From Peribacillus sp. FSL P2-0133 (lineage in GTDB: Bacteria > Bacillota > Bacilli > Bacillales > DSM-1321): DNA of 64,000 bases. Of the stretch, positions 54,441 to 62,881 are shown one piece after another; position 1 is the first letter of the stretch; the number at the start of each line of letters is the position of its first letter. The notes under the pieces are model-generated. The model ran no database searches and was not told where the DNA came from. It saw only the letters and a list, made by a program, of their open reading frames with translations. The translations under genes and the position numbers were made by a program. Location of the stretch: the NCBI RefSeq assembly GCF_037975445.1, contig NZ_CP150254.1:3222001-3286000 (forward strand), written 5' to 3'.

Positions 54441-54444
54441 ACAG

Positions 54445-54482
54445 AAAAAGTGCCTAACCCTATGTCGGTTTAGGCACTTTTT
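54445..54482. terminator. Bidirectional terminator between OsmC and YkuS genes
   Basis: AAAAAGTGCCTAA pairs with TTAGGCACTTTTT around a 12-nt loop. It closes two convergent genes. Confidence 0.88.
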
Positions 54483-54485
54483 GAA

Positions 54486-54737
54486 CTATTGAATCAAGTT
54501 CACTTTATTTTCAACCTCGCGGCACACTTCATCAGCCGTTAAACCATTTGCCTCAATGATGGACGCTTTCAATGAAGTATCGCTTATACCCATCATATTA
54601 CTTTCCAAACCTGTTACCACACAACAATCCACGTTTTTTGCGTCAGCTTCTTGTTTAATCTCCACAACATCAAAACCTTTTTCGCGAAGTGCTTCCTGAA
54701 TATTCGTTAATGATTCTTCAACACCGATTTTTGACAT
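54486..54737 (-). CDS. ykuS: YkuS-family protein (UPF0180)
   Basis: An 83-residue protein of the UPF0180/YkuS family, with MSKIGVEESLTNIQEALREKGFDVVEI and DVDCCVVTGLESNMMGI-type segments: the KNVDCCVVTGLESNMMGISD stretch is diagnostic. The start is ATG at 54737 with GGAGGTG ahead; GTG and TTG codons just before it are also open. The function is unknown; the protein is widespread in Bacilli. Confidence 0.85.
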   Translation of the reverse strand: MSKIGVEESLTNIQEALREKGFDVVEIKQEADAKNVDCCVVTGLESNMMGISDTSLKASIIEANGLTADEVCREVENKVNLIQ

Positions 54738-54837
54738 CAACACACACCTCCTCTACCCTCTAACCTGTCCTTTTCACCTTCAATATATGTATAGGATGTA
54801 AAGGAAATAGGGAAAGTAATATCGAGGTGATAAACAT

Positions 54838-54972
54838 ATGAATGGGAAAAACAAGAAGGATGCTTCACAAACTCGTTTAGGTTCTTCTCAGATAGAGGGG
54901 CAAGGTACCACTACGAAAGAAACAGGGGCCTTCACTCAACCTTCTTCACTTAAAAAGCAAAAACGTTCCTGA
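54838..54972 (+). CDS. Small hydrophilic protein, unknown function
   Basis: A 44-residue, Ser/Thr/Gln/Lys-rich protein (SQTRLGSSQIEGQGTTTKET in the middle). The ATG is 7 nt after GAGGTGA. A terminator follows at 55022. The composition recalls minor small acid-soluble spore proteins, but the alpha/beta and gamma-type motifs are absent. It is divergent from ykuS. Confidence 0.6.
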   Translation: MNGKNKKDASQTRLGSSQIEGQGTTTKETGAFTQPSSLKKQKRS

Positions 54973-55021
54973 TAACAGAGAATCTTAAATCAATCATGGA
55001 ACTCCGCCTTCATGATACGCA

Positions 55022-55054
55022 AAAAAACGCTTGGTTTAACCGCCAAGCGTTTTC
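55022..55054. terminator. Bidirectional terminator between two small genes
   Basis: AAAACGCTTGG pairs with CCAAGCGTTTT around a short loop, about 50 bp after the 44-residue gene and 45 bp before the next convergent gene end. Confidence 0.85.
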
Positions 55055-55095
55055 CTCTGCATGATCCTGTCTTTGCCGTACATTCAATAAGGGTC

Positions 55096-55257
55096 TTATA
55101 TATTTTGATTTCTGATTTCCCTTTGAATTTTTAGATCATTCAATTGATCTCCATCAATTGTTTTTGAATCCATTTTTGCTTTATCGGCTTCACCTGGGTT
55201 GAAATCACTTGCCCTTAAATTATTATTGGGCGCTGCTTGCTCGTTCCATTTGGCCAT
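55096..55257 (-). CDS. Small conserved-looking protein, unknown function
   Basis: A 53-residue hydrophilic protein starting MAKWNEQAAPNNNLRASDFN, followed by a charged DQLNDLKIQREIRNQNI end. GAGGAGGAG stands 6 nt before the ATG at 55257, an excellent site. It contains no membrane helix or signal. The family is not recognised. Confidence 0.6.
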   Translation of the reverse strand: MAKWNEQAAPNNNLRASDFNPGEADKAKMDSKTIDGDQLNDLKIQREIRNQNI

Positions 55258-55355
55258 CATGATCTCCTCCTCAGTCCTTTATCCTTCCCAAACCTAAGAA
55301 TATTCATGAATACACCCCATCATTTATTGCAAAGATAGGAATGGAGGTGGTTTTA

Positions 55356-55547
55356 TTGGAACCAAACAAACCCGGCAATAAGAATGTACCGGATTTTAAA
55401 GAGTTGAACGACCGTATCATCAGAGAAGCATCACAGAGTCCCCGTTTAGTTATTCAAACAAATTTGGATGCAAAGAATGTAAAGGATGAGAACCCTTATG
55501 CGAATCGGATTAACAGTGAAGGATTTTCTGATTTTTTTGAGGAATAA
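55356..55547 (+). CDS. Small hydrophilic protein, unknown function
   Basis: A 63-residue acidic protein (PNKPGNKNVPDFKELNDRII, ending EGFSDFFEE). An ATG at 55341 lies inside the GGAGGTGG ribosome site itself, so the true start is the TTG at 55356. A terminator follows 3 bp after the stop. I know no function. It sits in a run of four very small genes. Confidence 0.65.
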   Translation: MEPNKPGNKNVPDFKELNDRIIREASQSPRLVIQTNLDAKNVKDENPYANRINSEGFSDFFEE

Positions 55548-55549
55548 AA

Positions 55550-55577
55550 CAAAACCGGCTTTATAAGCCGGTTTAAT
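55550..55577. terminator. Bidirectional terminator between the small gene and corA
   Basis: AAACCGGCTT pairs with AAGCCGGTTT around a 3-nt loop, between two convergent stops. Confidence 0.85.
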
Positions 55578-55578
55578 T

Positions 55579-56517
55579 TTAAAAATATTTTTTCTTCCAA
55601 AAAATGAATGCCGTCGTTCCAGCCAATGTGATGGCAATTAATAATGTAAAAATGAAAGCAAACCGATTATGTTCAAATGGCAGTTCGACATTCATTCCGT
55701 AAAAACTTGCCACCATCGTCGGAAGTGTTAAAATAATGGTCACTGAGGTTAGAAACTTCATGGCATTATTGACATTATTGGAAATGATCGAAGCGAATGC
55801 ATCCATCATACCGCTAAGAATGGATAGATACACTTCTGCCATTTCGATTGCCTGAGCATTTTCGATGATTACATCCTCAAGCAATTCTTTATCTTCTTCA
55901 TACATTTTCAAATAATTAAAACGGAGGATCTTATCAAGTACTACGCGATTGGATTTCAATGATGTCGTAAAATAAACCAGGCTTTTTTCCAAAGCAAGGA
56001 AAGTGTATAATTCTTTATTTTTCATGGACTGATGCAATTCACGTTCCGCTTCATTAGTCATCTTGTTAATCTGTTTCAGGTATCGTAAATAATAGGATGA
56101 AATCTCAAATAATATTTGTAAAGCAAACCTTGTTTTCTTATTAGTGAAAAATCCTTTGATTTTATTGTTTTTGAAATTCGCCAATATCGGTGTTTCTTTC
56201 AAAGACACTGTAATGAAACAGTCTTTGGTGAAGATCATACCGATAGGGATCGTTTCAAAGATCGGTAAGTCTGCTTCGTCCCTGGTCAAATATGGGAAGT
56301 CGACAATAATTAAAACATTATCATCCTCTTTTTCGATTCGTGGCCTTTCTTCATCATCAAGTGGATCTTTCATGAAATTGATCGGTAATTGCAAAGTCGT
56401 GCATATATAATCTATTTCAGCTTCTGTGGGCGCAACAATGTTCACCCAGGAACCTTTTGTCATGTCCTCGATATTGTTTAGGTGACGGTTTTCATCCGTC
56501 TTGTAGATTTCAATCAT
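55579..56517 (-). CDS. CorA-family magnesium/divalent cation channel
   Basis: A 312-residue CorA-type channel subunit. A large cytoplasmic alpha/beta and helical domain is followed by two C-terminal membrane helices with the YGMNVELPF selectivity loop (GMN, about 270) between them, ending in the basic WKKKYF tail. It forms a pentamer moving Mg2+ or other divalent cations inward. The ATG follows GAGGAGG. It is the last gene before a terminator. Confidence 0.93.
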   Translation of the reverse strand: MIEIYKTDENRHLNNIEDMTKGSWVNIVAPTEAEIDYICTTLQLPINFMKDPLDDEERPRIEKEDDNVLIIVDFPYLTRDEADLPIFETIPIGMIFTKDCFITVSLKETPILANFKNNKIKGFFTNKKTRFALQILFEISSYYLRYLKQINKMTNEAERELHQSMKNKELYTFLALEKSLVYFTTSLKSNRVVLDKILRFNYLKMYEEDKELLEDVIIENAQAIEMAEVYLSILSGMMDAFASIISNNVNNAMKFLTSVTIILTLPTMVASFYGMNVELPFEHNRFAFIFTLLIAITLAGTTAFIFWKKKYF

Positions 56518-56547
56518 TTCTTGACCTCCTCTTCTATAGAGAAAGCC

Positions 56548-56658
56548 TTATTTACCTTCTTCGAGCAGATACTCAGGGAGAATAACAGTCTCGACTTCTA
56601 GCATCATATTGGCTTCCTCTTTCTTTCTGGGTTCAGGATCATAAGAACTGCTGCTCAC
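56548..56658 (-). CDS. Very small ORF upstream of corA
   Basis: A 36-codon frame starts at GTG 56658 with AAAGGAAG about 9 nt ahead. It encodes SSSYDPEPRKKEEANMMLEV and a hydrophobic ETVILPEYLLEEGK end. It lies 30 bp ahead of corA and could be co-translated or serve as a leader. No family known. Confidence 0.4.
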   Translation of the reverse strand: MSSSSYDPEPRKKEEANMMLEVETVILPEYLLEEGK

Positions 56659-56783
56659 TCGTATCCACTTCCTTTCGATTCTTTAATCTTAATCCTTATT
56701 CATTTAAAGCACAATAAAGAATTTAATACCATGAACCCCTATTTAGAATTCGCAATTATCTGATTTTTTCATTTGAAAAATAT

Positions 56784-56814
56784 AATAAAAAAAACGCTTG
56801 GGTATCCCCAAGCG
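56784..56814 (-). terminator. Terminator of the 56.8-57.1 kb gene
   Basis: On the minus strand CGCTTGGG pairs with CCCAAGCG around a 4-nt loop, followed by eight Ts. Confidence 0.88.
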
Positions 56815-56826
56815 AGTCTGATTGCA

Positions 56827-57099
56827 TTATCCATGCTTCGCATTATTATAATAGTGAACACCATACATGGCGCCTTCATCTACCATTTTATTATCGTCAT
56901 GATCATATGGATCAGGGTGACCTGCCTTTTCAATTACGGGATCCAGCTCGGAAGCCTTCCTATTCCAAAAGCCTACTGTTTTTGCTTTTGCATTGGACCA
57001 TATGTCCTTCACTTTTCCTCTGTTCGTTTTATTCGATAAAAATGAGACTCCGGCAACTCCGACTCCTATTAATACTATGTTTTTTCCTAATGCCATCAT
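56827..57099 (-). CDS. Small membrane-anchored protein, unknown function
   Basis: A 90-residue protein with one N-terminal helix (ALGKNIVLIGVGVAGVSFLS, about 3-22) and a charged tail containing ELDPVIEKAGHPDPYDHDDNKM. The N-terminus resembles YtxH-like anchors, but the tail does not. AAGGGGGAAGG precedes the ATG. It is a single gene. A cell-surface or membrane-associated role is likely. Confidence 0.6.
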   Translation of the reverse strand: MMALGKNIVLIGVGVAGVSFLSNKTNRGKVKDIWSNAKAKTVGFWNRKASELDPVIEKAGHPDPYDHDDNKMVDEGAMYGVHYYNNAKHG

Positions 57100-57160
57100 T
57101 ACCTTCCCCCTTATTTATTGACTTGCTATAACTATACCCCGCGCCAGATAATTTAAACCT

Positions 57161-58252
57161 TTATTTATATGGAGGAATTTGATAAAAGAAATTAGGTTTC
57201 ATTATTTCATTGTTATATGGCTGATGAAAAACGTGTGTCGTCGCTGGAGACACCGGTGGAATTAACCAGGTCCAGTCCCCCGTTACTTTCCGATTACAAG
57301 AGGTTTCTTTTTCTTCGAATTTCTTGAATTGTTTAGCTGCTGTATGATGATCTACAATGCTGACTCCGTGTTTTTTATACGAATGAAGGACTGCTTCATT
57401 CAGTTCGATCAGGGCTCTATCTTTCCATAAATTCGAATCGCGCTTAATATCCAAGCCCATCCTCTCCCCGATTTCCGGCAGCATATTGTAGCGTTCTTCA
57501 TCCGCAAGGTTCCTCGCACCGACTTCCGTTCCCATGTACCACCCATTAAATGGTGCAGCTGAATAAGTAATACCGCCAATTTCCAACCTCATACCGGAAA
57601 TGATGGGTACCGCATACCATTTGATTTGAAGATCTTTGAACCATTTTAGCTTAGGGTGGGTGATTTGAACTTCTTTAACGAGTCTTTCAGGTATATCATG
57701 AAAACTAGGGGTTTTTCCGTCCAATTGGACTACAAGGGGTAAAATATCGAAAGGTCCGATTTTCCCTTCCCATCCTAATGCCATACATTGCTTGGTGAAT
57801 TCGATTGAACTTGAATCGCCGATTACGCCATGTTCCGTCTCATATCCTGCATATCGAATAAGCTGATGATTCCAAATATCCACTTTTCGATCATGATCTT
57901 TCTGTTTGAAAATTGTAATCACAGGTCTGATGCTCCCATTATTCGTAGCATATTCGATATGCTCAAAGAGAGCCGATACTATTCCCTCTTCGCTTTGAAT
58001 CATCCTTTTATCAATTACCCTCAGCGATTCCCAAAAAAAGCGCCCAATGCAACGATTGCTATTACGCCAAGCTAATTTAGCACCATATACCAATTCTTCA
58101 TATGTATGTTCATATTTGCCTGTTTCATTTATTTCCTTGTTAATTTGTTCGATCCTGCCATTTATGTCCTCTTCCGTTTTCAATAATTCCGGATAACTTG
58201 TCCTGATAAAGGATACGGCCTCTTGCAGTAAATCATTCATCTTTCCCACGGA
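57161..58252 (-). CDS. nos: Nitric oxide synthase, oxygenase domain only
   Basis: A bacterial NOS of about 363 residues, with the haem-ligating Cys in WRNSNRCIGRFFWESL (about 68), the tetrahydrofolate/biopterin and arginine site regions AAPFNGWYMGTEVGARN and GDWTWLIPPVSPATTHVFHQ. It converts arginine to citrulline and NO, using electrons from generic flavodoxin or ferredoxin reductases since no reductase domain is attached. The start is uncertain: GTG at 58252 has a GGAAGGA site, while ATG at 58240 and ATG at 58261 are also in frame. In Bacilli NO protects against oxidative stress. Confidence 0.94.
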   Translation of the reverse strand, partial: SVGKMNDLLQEAVSFIRTSYPELLKTEEDINGRIEQINKEINETGKYEHTYEELVYGAKLAWRNSNRCIGRFFWESLRVIDKRMIQSEEGIVSALFEHIEYATNNGSIRPVITIFKQKDHDRKVDIWNHQLIRYAGYETEHGVIGDSSSIEFTKQCMALGWEGKIGPFDILPLVVQLDGKTPSFHDIPERLVKEVQITHPKLKWFKDLQIKWYAVPIISGMRLEIGGITYSAAPFNGWYMGTEVGARNLADEERYNMLPEIGERMGLDIKRDSNLWKDRALIELNEAVLHSYKKHGVSIVDHHTAAKQFKKFEEKETSCNRKVTGDWTWLIPPVSPATTHVFHQPYNNEIMKPNFFYQIPPYK

Positions 58253-58503
58253 TCCTTCCATTTGCAAAACTTTGACTTCAATATTAAAATAACATATTTT
58301 TCATGGTATCTCTAAAGAACACAATTTTTAAAAAGCACATTTTTTTAAAGTGTGGCAATTCTGAGGCGGAAAACTTTTCATGATACTTAAAGTAAGCTCA
58401 TAAATTTCTTATACTATAACATCTCTAGTAACTAAATAATTATCGGTAAAGTTGTTACATTTGAGGTAAATGGATTATAATATATTAATAATGAGGTGAT
58501 ATG

Positions 58504-58827
58504 ATGAATAATACGACACTTTGTCCACGATTTGAAAAAGGAATGCAAATCTTGAGTAAACGCTGGACTGGATTGATTGTCAATCAATTACTTAAAGGCC
58601 CTCAACGGTTTTGTAATATTGAATCTGCATTCCCGATAAGCGGCAGGATTCTTTCTGAACGTTTAAAGGACTTGGAAATTGAAGGTATTGTTAAAAGGGA
58701 CGTATATCCAGAGACACCGGTCAGGATTGAATATTCTTTAACTGAAAAAGGCAAGGCCCTTGCACCGGTAATGAACGAAATTCAAAATTGGGCACAAGAA
58801 TGGCTTGAACCAATACAGAATCAATGA
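58504..58827 (+). CDS. HxlR-family transcriptional regulator
   Basis: A 107-residue winged helix regulator: CPRFEKGMQILSKRWTGLIV, then LLKGPQRFCNIESAFPISGRILSERLKDLE-type blocks. The N-terminal Cys is the typical redox-sensitive HxlR cysteine. The ATG at 58504 is 7 nt after GAGGTGAT; 58501 is closer. It is separated from the following flavoprotein gene by a terminator. Quinone or disulfide sensing is common in HxlR proteins (YodB, HypR), but the signal here is unknown. Confidence 0.92.
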   Translation: MNNTTLCPRFEKGMQILSKRWTGLIVNQLLKGPQRFCNIESAFPISGRILSERLKDLEIEGIVKRDVYPETPVRIEYSLTEKGKALAPVMNEIQNWAQEWLEPIQNQ

Positions 58828-58842
58828 TATAGGAATTAAAGA

Positions 58843-58883
58843 ATGGAGGAAGGTCTGCCAGCTGCGGACTTCCTCCTTTTTTG
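58843..58883 (+). terminator. Terminator of the HxlR gene
   Basis: GGAGGAAGGTC pairs with GACTTCCTCC (one bulged G) around an 11-nt loop, followed by six Ts. Confidence 0.82.
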
Positions 58884-58964
58884 TTTAAGCGCCAGCAACT
58901 AGTGGTATATTTTTTACAGATAGAATAACACTAGGTTTATTCCAAATTTATGGGCGGTGAATTC

Positions 58965-59882
58965 ATGAAACAAGCAGATTGCATTATTATTGGTGGAGGT
59001 ATAGCCGGTATTCAGGCAGCCATCCAACTCGGAAGATATAAACATGATATTATCGTCATTGATTCTGCTCAAGGCCGATCTTCGATTGCCAAGGCTTACC
59101 ATAACATTCTTGGATGGCCTGATGGGGTAAGCGGCAAACAATTAAGGACGCTTGGCAGACAGCACGCTGAAAAATTCGGTGTCGAATTCTTGGATGATAC
59201 AGTGAAATCTCTTGAAAAAAAGCAGGACATGTTTTTTATCCAAACAAAGAATGACAGGGAATATCAAGCCAAAATGATTTTTCTTGGTACTGGCATTACC
59301 GATAACATTCCTCCAATCAAAAACATCTATCCAACTCTTGGGACTTCCACATATATATGCCCTGATTGTGATGGGTATGAGATCATGGATAAGCAAACCG
59401 TTGTCATGGGAGGCGGAAATGCGGGCGCGGGCATGGCGCTTACTCTATTATATTGGTCAAAAGATATCATTTACGTAAATCATTTGAAAACAAAAATTGA
59501 TGATGAGTATAGGGAAAAGTTAAAGGAAAATCAGATTCCCGTAATTGAAGAGGAAGTTTGTGAGGTTCATGTTGATGCCAAACAGCAGTTGACAGCCATA
59601 CAATTACGATCAGGTAAAATAATCGAAGCTGAAAAGGCATTCACGGCATTTAAAGGTAACAAACTTAATAATGAGCTAGCCTTACAATTAGGTGTGCAAG
59701 TAAATGAAAACAATCATGTGGTGATTCATCCACGGACTAAAGAAACGAATATTAAAGGAGTCTGGGCAGGCGGCGACCTCGTTGCCCATTCCGAACAAGT
59801 CACCATTTCGATGGGGGATGGTACCCAAGCAGCGATATGGATTCATAAGAGGCTGTTAGGCCAGCCACTTCCTTATGATTGA
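58965..59882 (+). CDS. Thioredoxin reductase-like FAD/NAD(P) oxidoreductase
   Basis: A 305-residue two-dinucleotide-binding flavoprotein. FAD motif IIIGGGIAGIQAAI is at 7-20, the redox motif CPDCDGYE at 132-139, the NAD(P) motif VVMGGGNAGAGMAL follows, and the FAD closing segment is GVWAGGDLVAH. The CPDC pair replaces the CATC of classical TrxB and is seen in group II-like reductases. It may reduce a thioredoxin-like protein or a small disulfide; the electron acceptor is not encoded nearby. The ATG at 58965 has GGGCGGTGA ahead. Confidence 0.9.
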   Translation: MKQADCIIIGGGIAGIQAAIQLGRYKHDIIVIDSAQGRSSIAKAYHNILGWPDGVSGKQLRTLGRQHAEKFGVEFLDDTVKSLEKKQDMFFIQTKNDREYQAKMIFLGTGITDNIPPIKNIYPTLGTSTYICPDCDGYEIMDKQTVVMGGGNAGAGMALTLLYWSKDIIYVNHLKTKIDDEYREKLKENQIPVIEEEVCEVHVDAKQQLTAIQLRSGKIIEAEKAFTAFKGNKLNNELALQLGVQVNENNHVVIHPRTKETNIKGVWAGGDLVAHSEQVTISMGDGTQAAIWIHKRLLGQPLPYD

Positions 59883-59898
59883 CAACCTGATGGAAAAT

Positions 59899-59929
59899 TA
59901 AAAGGCGACCTGTCCACCAGGCCGCCTTT
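59899..59929 (+). terminator. Terminator of the flavoprotein gene
   Basis: AAAGGCGACCTG pairs with CAGGCCGCCTTT (one internal mismatch) around a short loop, 17 bp after the stop. Confidence 0.75.
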
Positions 59930-59974
59930 ACATGGGAATTTATAAAGCTTTCCACGTTAGCTTTCTATACACAT

Positions 59975-60121
59975 CTATGTTCGATTCCTTCCCTTAAAAA
60001 CTTTAACCAAAATGAGAATGACCGCGATGATAAGCAAGATATGTATAAATCCTGCAGCCACTTTAAAGACTAAACCAAGAACCCATAATAATATTATTAA
60101 ACCAATAATTGTCCAAATCAT
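59975..60121 (-). CDS. Lmo0937-family small membrane protein
   Basis: A 48-residue protein made of two adjoining hydrophobic helices (IWTIIGLIILLWVLGLVFKV and IHILLIIAVILILVKVF) with a basic GRNRT end. This is the Lmo0937/DUF5670 pattern, in which LWVLG and HILL recur. The ATG is preceded by AAGGGGGG. The proteins are stress-linked in Listeria and Bacillus, and the molecular role is unknown. It escapes common length cut-offs. Confidence 0.8.
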   Translation of the reverse strand: MIWTIIGLIILLWVLGLVFKVAAGFIHILLIIAVILILVKVFKGRNRT

Positions 60122-60372
60122 GATAATCCCCCTTCTTCCCTTCTTTAAATGGTTTTTATTTAGAAGCTACAATGAAATTTTCTGCTTACATTTAAATTAC
60201 CCATATCTTTCTGTAACAAACCTTCACCCTATTTTTTTACATAAAACTGTAAATTCTGTAAATGATAATAAAGAAATAAGGAATCTTCCATATTGAAAAA
60301 CATCCACCATTAGGAAGAGACTTACAAGCTTTATAGGTTCCACAAAAATCAATTAGAAGGAGTCGTTCATTC

Positions 60373-60693
60373 ATGAAAAAGTTTTTAATCATCTGTCTAA
60401 CAGCATGTTCCCTGTTCTTGGTTAACCTGAATCATCCGGCTGGACAGGAAAATAAAGCAAAACCGGAAAGTGTCCAATTCACTGAAGCTCAAAAATCGGA
60501 AATCGCTAAGATCCAAAAGCAGATACTCGCTGACAAAAAGATATTGATCGAAAAATATGTCGAGTATGGCGCGCTCTCGAAAGAAGAAGCCGATAAAATG
60601 GTTTCACATTTTGAAGAACATTATAAAATGATGGAAGAACATAATTTCCAAATTCCGCCGCACCGCCCACATACTCGACACATGCATAAGTAA
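60373..60693 (+). CDS. YckD-like secreted protein (DUF2680)
   Basis: A 106-residue exported protein. A signal peptide (MKKFLIICLTACSLFLV region, about 1-25) precedes a DUF2680 domain: FTEAQKSEIAKIQKQILADK followed by YVEYGALSKEEADKMV, and a histidine-rich tail. The tail HRPHTRHMHK could bind metal. The ATG follows AAGGAG. The function of YckD is unknown. Confidence 0.86.
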   Translation: MKKFLIICLTACSLFLVNLNHPAGQENKAKPESVQFTEAQKSEIAKIQKQILADKKILIEKYVEYGALSKEEADKMVSHFEEHYKMMEEHNFQIPPHRPHTRHMHK

Positions 60694-60723
60694 TTGTATG
60701 TTTTTTTGCCTATATAGCCTGAT

Positions 60724-60755
60724 AATCCGACCTGATGAATAGGCCGGATTATTTT
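60724..60755 (+). terminator. Terminator of the YckD-like gene
   Basis: AATCCGACCT pairs with AGGCCGGATT (one mismatch) around a short loop, ending ATTTTC. Confidence 0.7.
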
Positions 60756-60863
60756 CATTCTCTTGTCCTTGATAAATAAACATTACGCGTTTACCATTTA
60801 CTAAAGGATTTATATTTCTCTTTAGCGAAATACATAACTATGAGAAATGAAAGGGTGAAAAGG

Positions 60864-62837
60864 ATGAACAAAATAGGTATAACAGCAAGAGACTTATTTC
60901 ACTTGAAATCAGTAACCGATCCAAAGCTATCCCCGGATGGCAGCATGGCGATTTATGTCCAAACCAGAATAGATGAAAAAACGGAAAAATACATTTCCAA
61001 TCTGTATATGTTCAGCCTGATCACGAATGAAACAAAGCAATGGACGTTTGGGGATAATCGTGATACATCACCAGCCTGGTCCCCCGACGGCAAGCATATC
61101 GCCTTTATATCGGACAGATCTGGTAAAAAACAAGTCCACATTATCGGGAGCATTGGTGGGGAAGCTCGACAGCTGACACATTTCGTTAACGGCGTAACAA
61201 AGCCTATTTGGTCTCCTTGTTCCACCAAGTTGCTGCTTTCAACCGGATTAAAGGTGGGCGAAAACCTTAATACGGTTAAGGAAAATGATTTGTCCAAAGA
61301 AGTTCATAGGTATGACCGGATTAAGTATAAATGGGATGGGAGAGGCTATTTTGATCAGTTATATCAGCAGCTGGTTATAGTGGAAATTTTTAAGGGAGAT
61401 TCCACATTGCTAACGGAAAACAATATTGATCATCATCCGAATGCATGGTCCCCAGACGGACAGCATATTGCATTCATAAGCGGGGATGCAGAAAGAAGTG
61501 ATGATGAACTTTTTTCCGATATTTTCATCATGGAACTAGAAACGAAAGCTTTAGAGAGGATAACGGATGGCAAAGGGTTCTTTAGAGATCCGAAATGGTC
61601 ACCAAATGGCGAATATATATCTTTCATTGGCCATAATAAAGAATTTGCCGGTGCCACCTTTTCAAATATCTGGTTATATTCCATTTTCGATCAAACGACA
61701 CAGTGTTTGACCGATGGATGGGACGTCCAAATTGGAGATTCCGCAATTGGGGATTTCCAAATCGGAGCCGTCGACCCAGGTATCTTATGGACAAACGATA
61801 GCCAAGGCTTTTACTTTTTAATAAGCGATTACGGAAATACCGGAGTTTATTATGGTTCCATTGAAGGAGCCATGTATCCATCGATCCTTGACCCGCAGCA
61901 TATTTACGGCTTTACTATAGATCCCGAAAGCCATCGTGCTGTCGTAGCCATCAGTACACCTGTTCATCCCGGCGATCTCTTTACTTATAACCTTACCAAT
62001 GGCGATAAACAACAAATCAGTTTTGTTAATGAGGATTTTTTGAAGGATAAACATTTGTCCATGGCTGAACCCATTACATTTCCATCTGTTGATGGACTTA
62101 CCATCCACGGCTGGATCATGAGACCGACCGATTTTAATGGTAATCAAAAATATCCGCTCATTTTAGAAATCCACGGCGGTCCGCATATGATGTATGCCAA
62201 TACCTATGTTCATGAATTCCAGACCTTGGCTAATGAAGGGTATACTGTATTGTTCACTAACCCGCGCGGGAGTGTAGGATATGGCCAAGACTTCGTAAAT
62301 GCCTGCCGGGGCGATTATGGAGGCATGGATTATAAGGACTTAATGGCTGGAGTTGATCACGTTTTAGCTTCGTATGATTTTATCGAGCATGAAGATTTAG
62401 GGGTATCCGGAGGAAGTTATGGAGGGTTCATGACAAATTGGATCATTGGACATACCAACCGCTTCAAGGCCGCTGTGACTCAGCGTTGCATAAGTAACTG
62501 GCTAAGTTTTTATGGGGTCAGCGACATTGGCTATTATTTTACAGAGTGGGAAGTAGGCGGCGATATCGTTAACTCTTCTGAAAAATTATGGAAGCACTCT
62601 CCTTTAAAATATGTTTCCAATGTGAATACCCCTTTACTTTTACTTCACGGGGAAAAGGATTTCCGCTGTCCCATTGAACAGAGCGAGCAATTTTTTGTCG
62701 CTTTAAAACGGCAAAAAAAAGAAGCAGTGCTTGTTTCATTCCCAGATGAAACTCATGAAGTATCCCGAAGCGGATCTCCAAAAATGCGCCTGCAACATGT
62801 TGAGGAAATCAAAGGATGGTTCAATAAGTATCTTTAA
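60864..62837 (+). CDS. S9-family peptidase (acylaminoacyl peptidase/prolyl oligopeptidase type)
   Basis: A 657-residue protein with an N-terminal WD/TolB-like propeller (repeated WSPDGKHIAFISD, WSPDGQHIAFISG, WSPNGEYISFIGH) and a C-terminal alpha/beta hydrolase domain. The catalytic Ser is in SGGSYGGFMTNW (about 517), Asp in HGEKDFRCPIEQ and His in DETHEVSRSG. It should cleave short peptides, N-acylated or with proline. The ATG at 60864 is preceded by AAAGGGTG; the ATG at 60840 is upstream of that site. It ends in a strong terminator. Confidence 0.94.
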   Translation: MNKIGITARDLFHLKSVTDPKLSPDGSMAIYVQTRIDEKTEKYISNLYMFSLITNETKQWTFGDNRDTSPAWSPDGKHIAFISDRSGKKQVHIIGSIGGEARQLTHFVNGVTKPIWSPCSTKLLLSTGLKVGENLNTVKENDLSKEVHRYDRIKYKWDGRGYFDQLYQQLVIVEIFKGDSTLLTENNIDHHPNAWSPDGQHIAFISGDAERSDDELFSDIFIMELETKALERITDGKGFFRDPKWSPNGEYISFIGHNKEFAGATFSNIWLYSIFDQTTQCLTDGWDVQIGDSAIGDFQIGAVDPGILWTNDSQGFYFLISDYGNTGVYYGSIEGAMYPSILDPQHIYGFTIDPESHRAVVAISTPVHPGDLFTYNLTNGDKQQISFVNEDFLKDKHLSMAEPITFPSVDGLTIHGWIMRPTDFNGNQKYPLILEIHGGPHMMYANTYVHEFQTLANEGYTVLFTNPRGSVGYGQDFVNACRGDYGGMDYKDLMAGVDHVLASYDFIEHEDLGVSGGSYGGFMTNWIIGHTNRFKAAVTQRCISNWLSFYGVSDIGYYFTEWEVGGDIVNSSEKLWKHSPLKYVSNVNTPLLLLHGEKDFRCPIEQSEQFFVALKRQKKEAVLVSFPDETHEVSRSGSPKMRLQHVEEIKGWFNKYL

Positions 62838-62881
62838 AAACAAAAACTCTGTTAGCAAAAGCTAACAGAGTTTTTGTTTTT
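62836..62881. terminator. Bidirectional terminator between the S9 peptidase and CBS genes
   Basis: AAAAACAAAAACTCTGTTAGC and its exact complement form a very long stem with a 4-base AAAA loop, between convergent stops. Confidence 0.9.
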
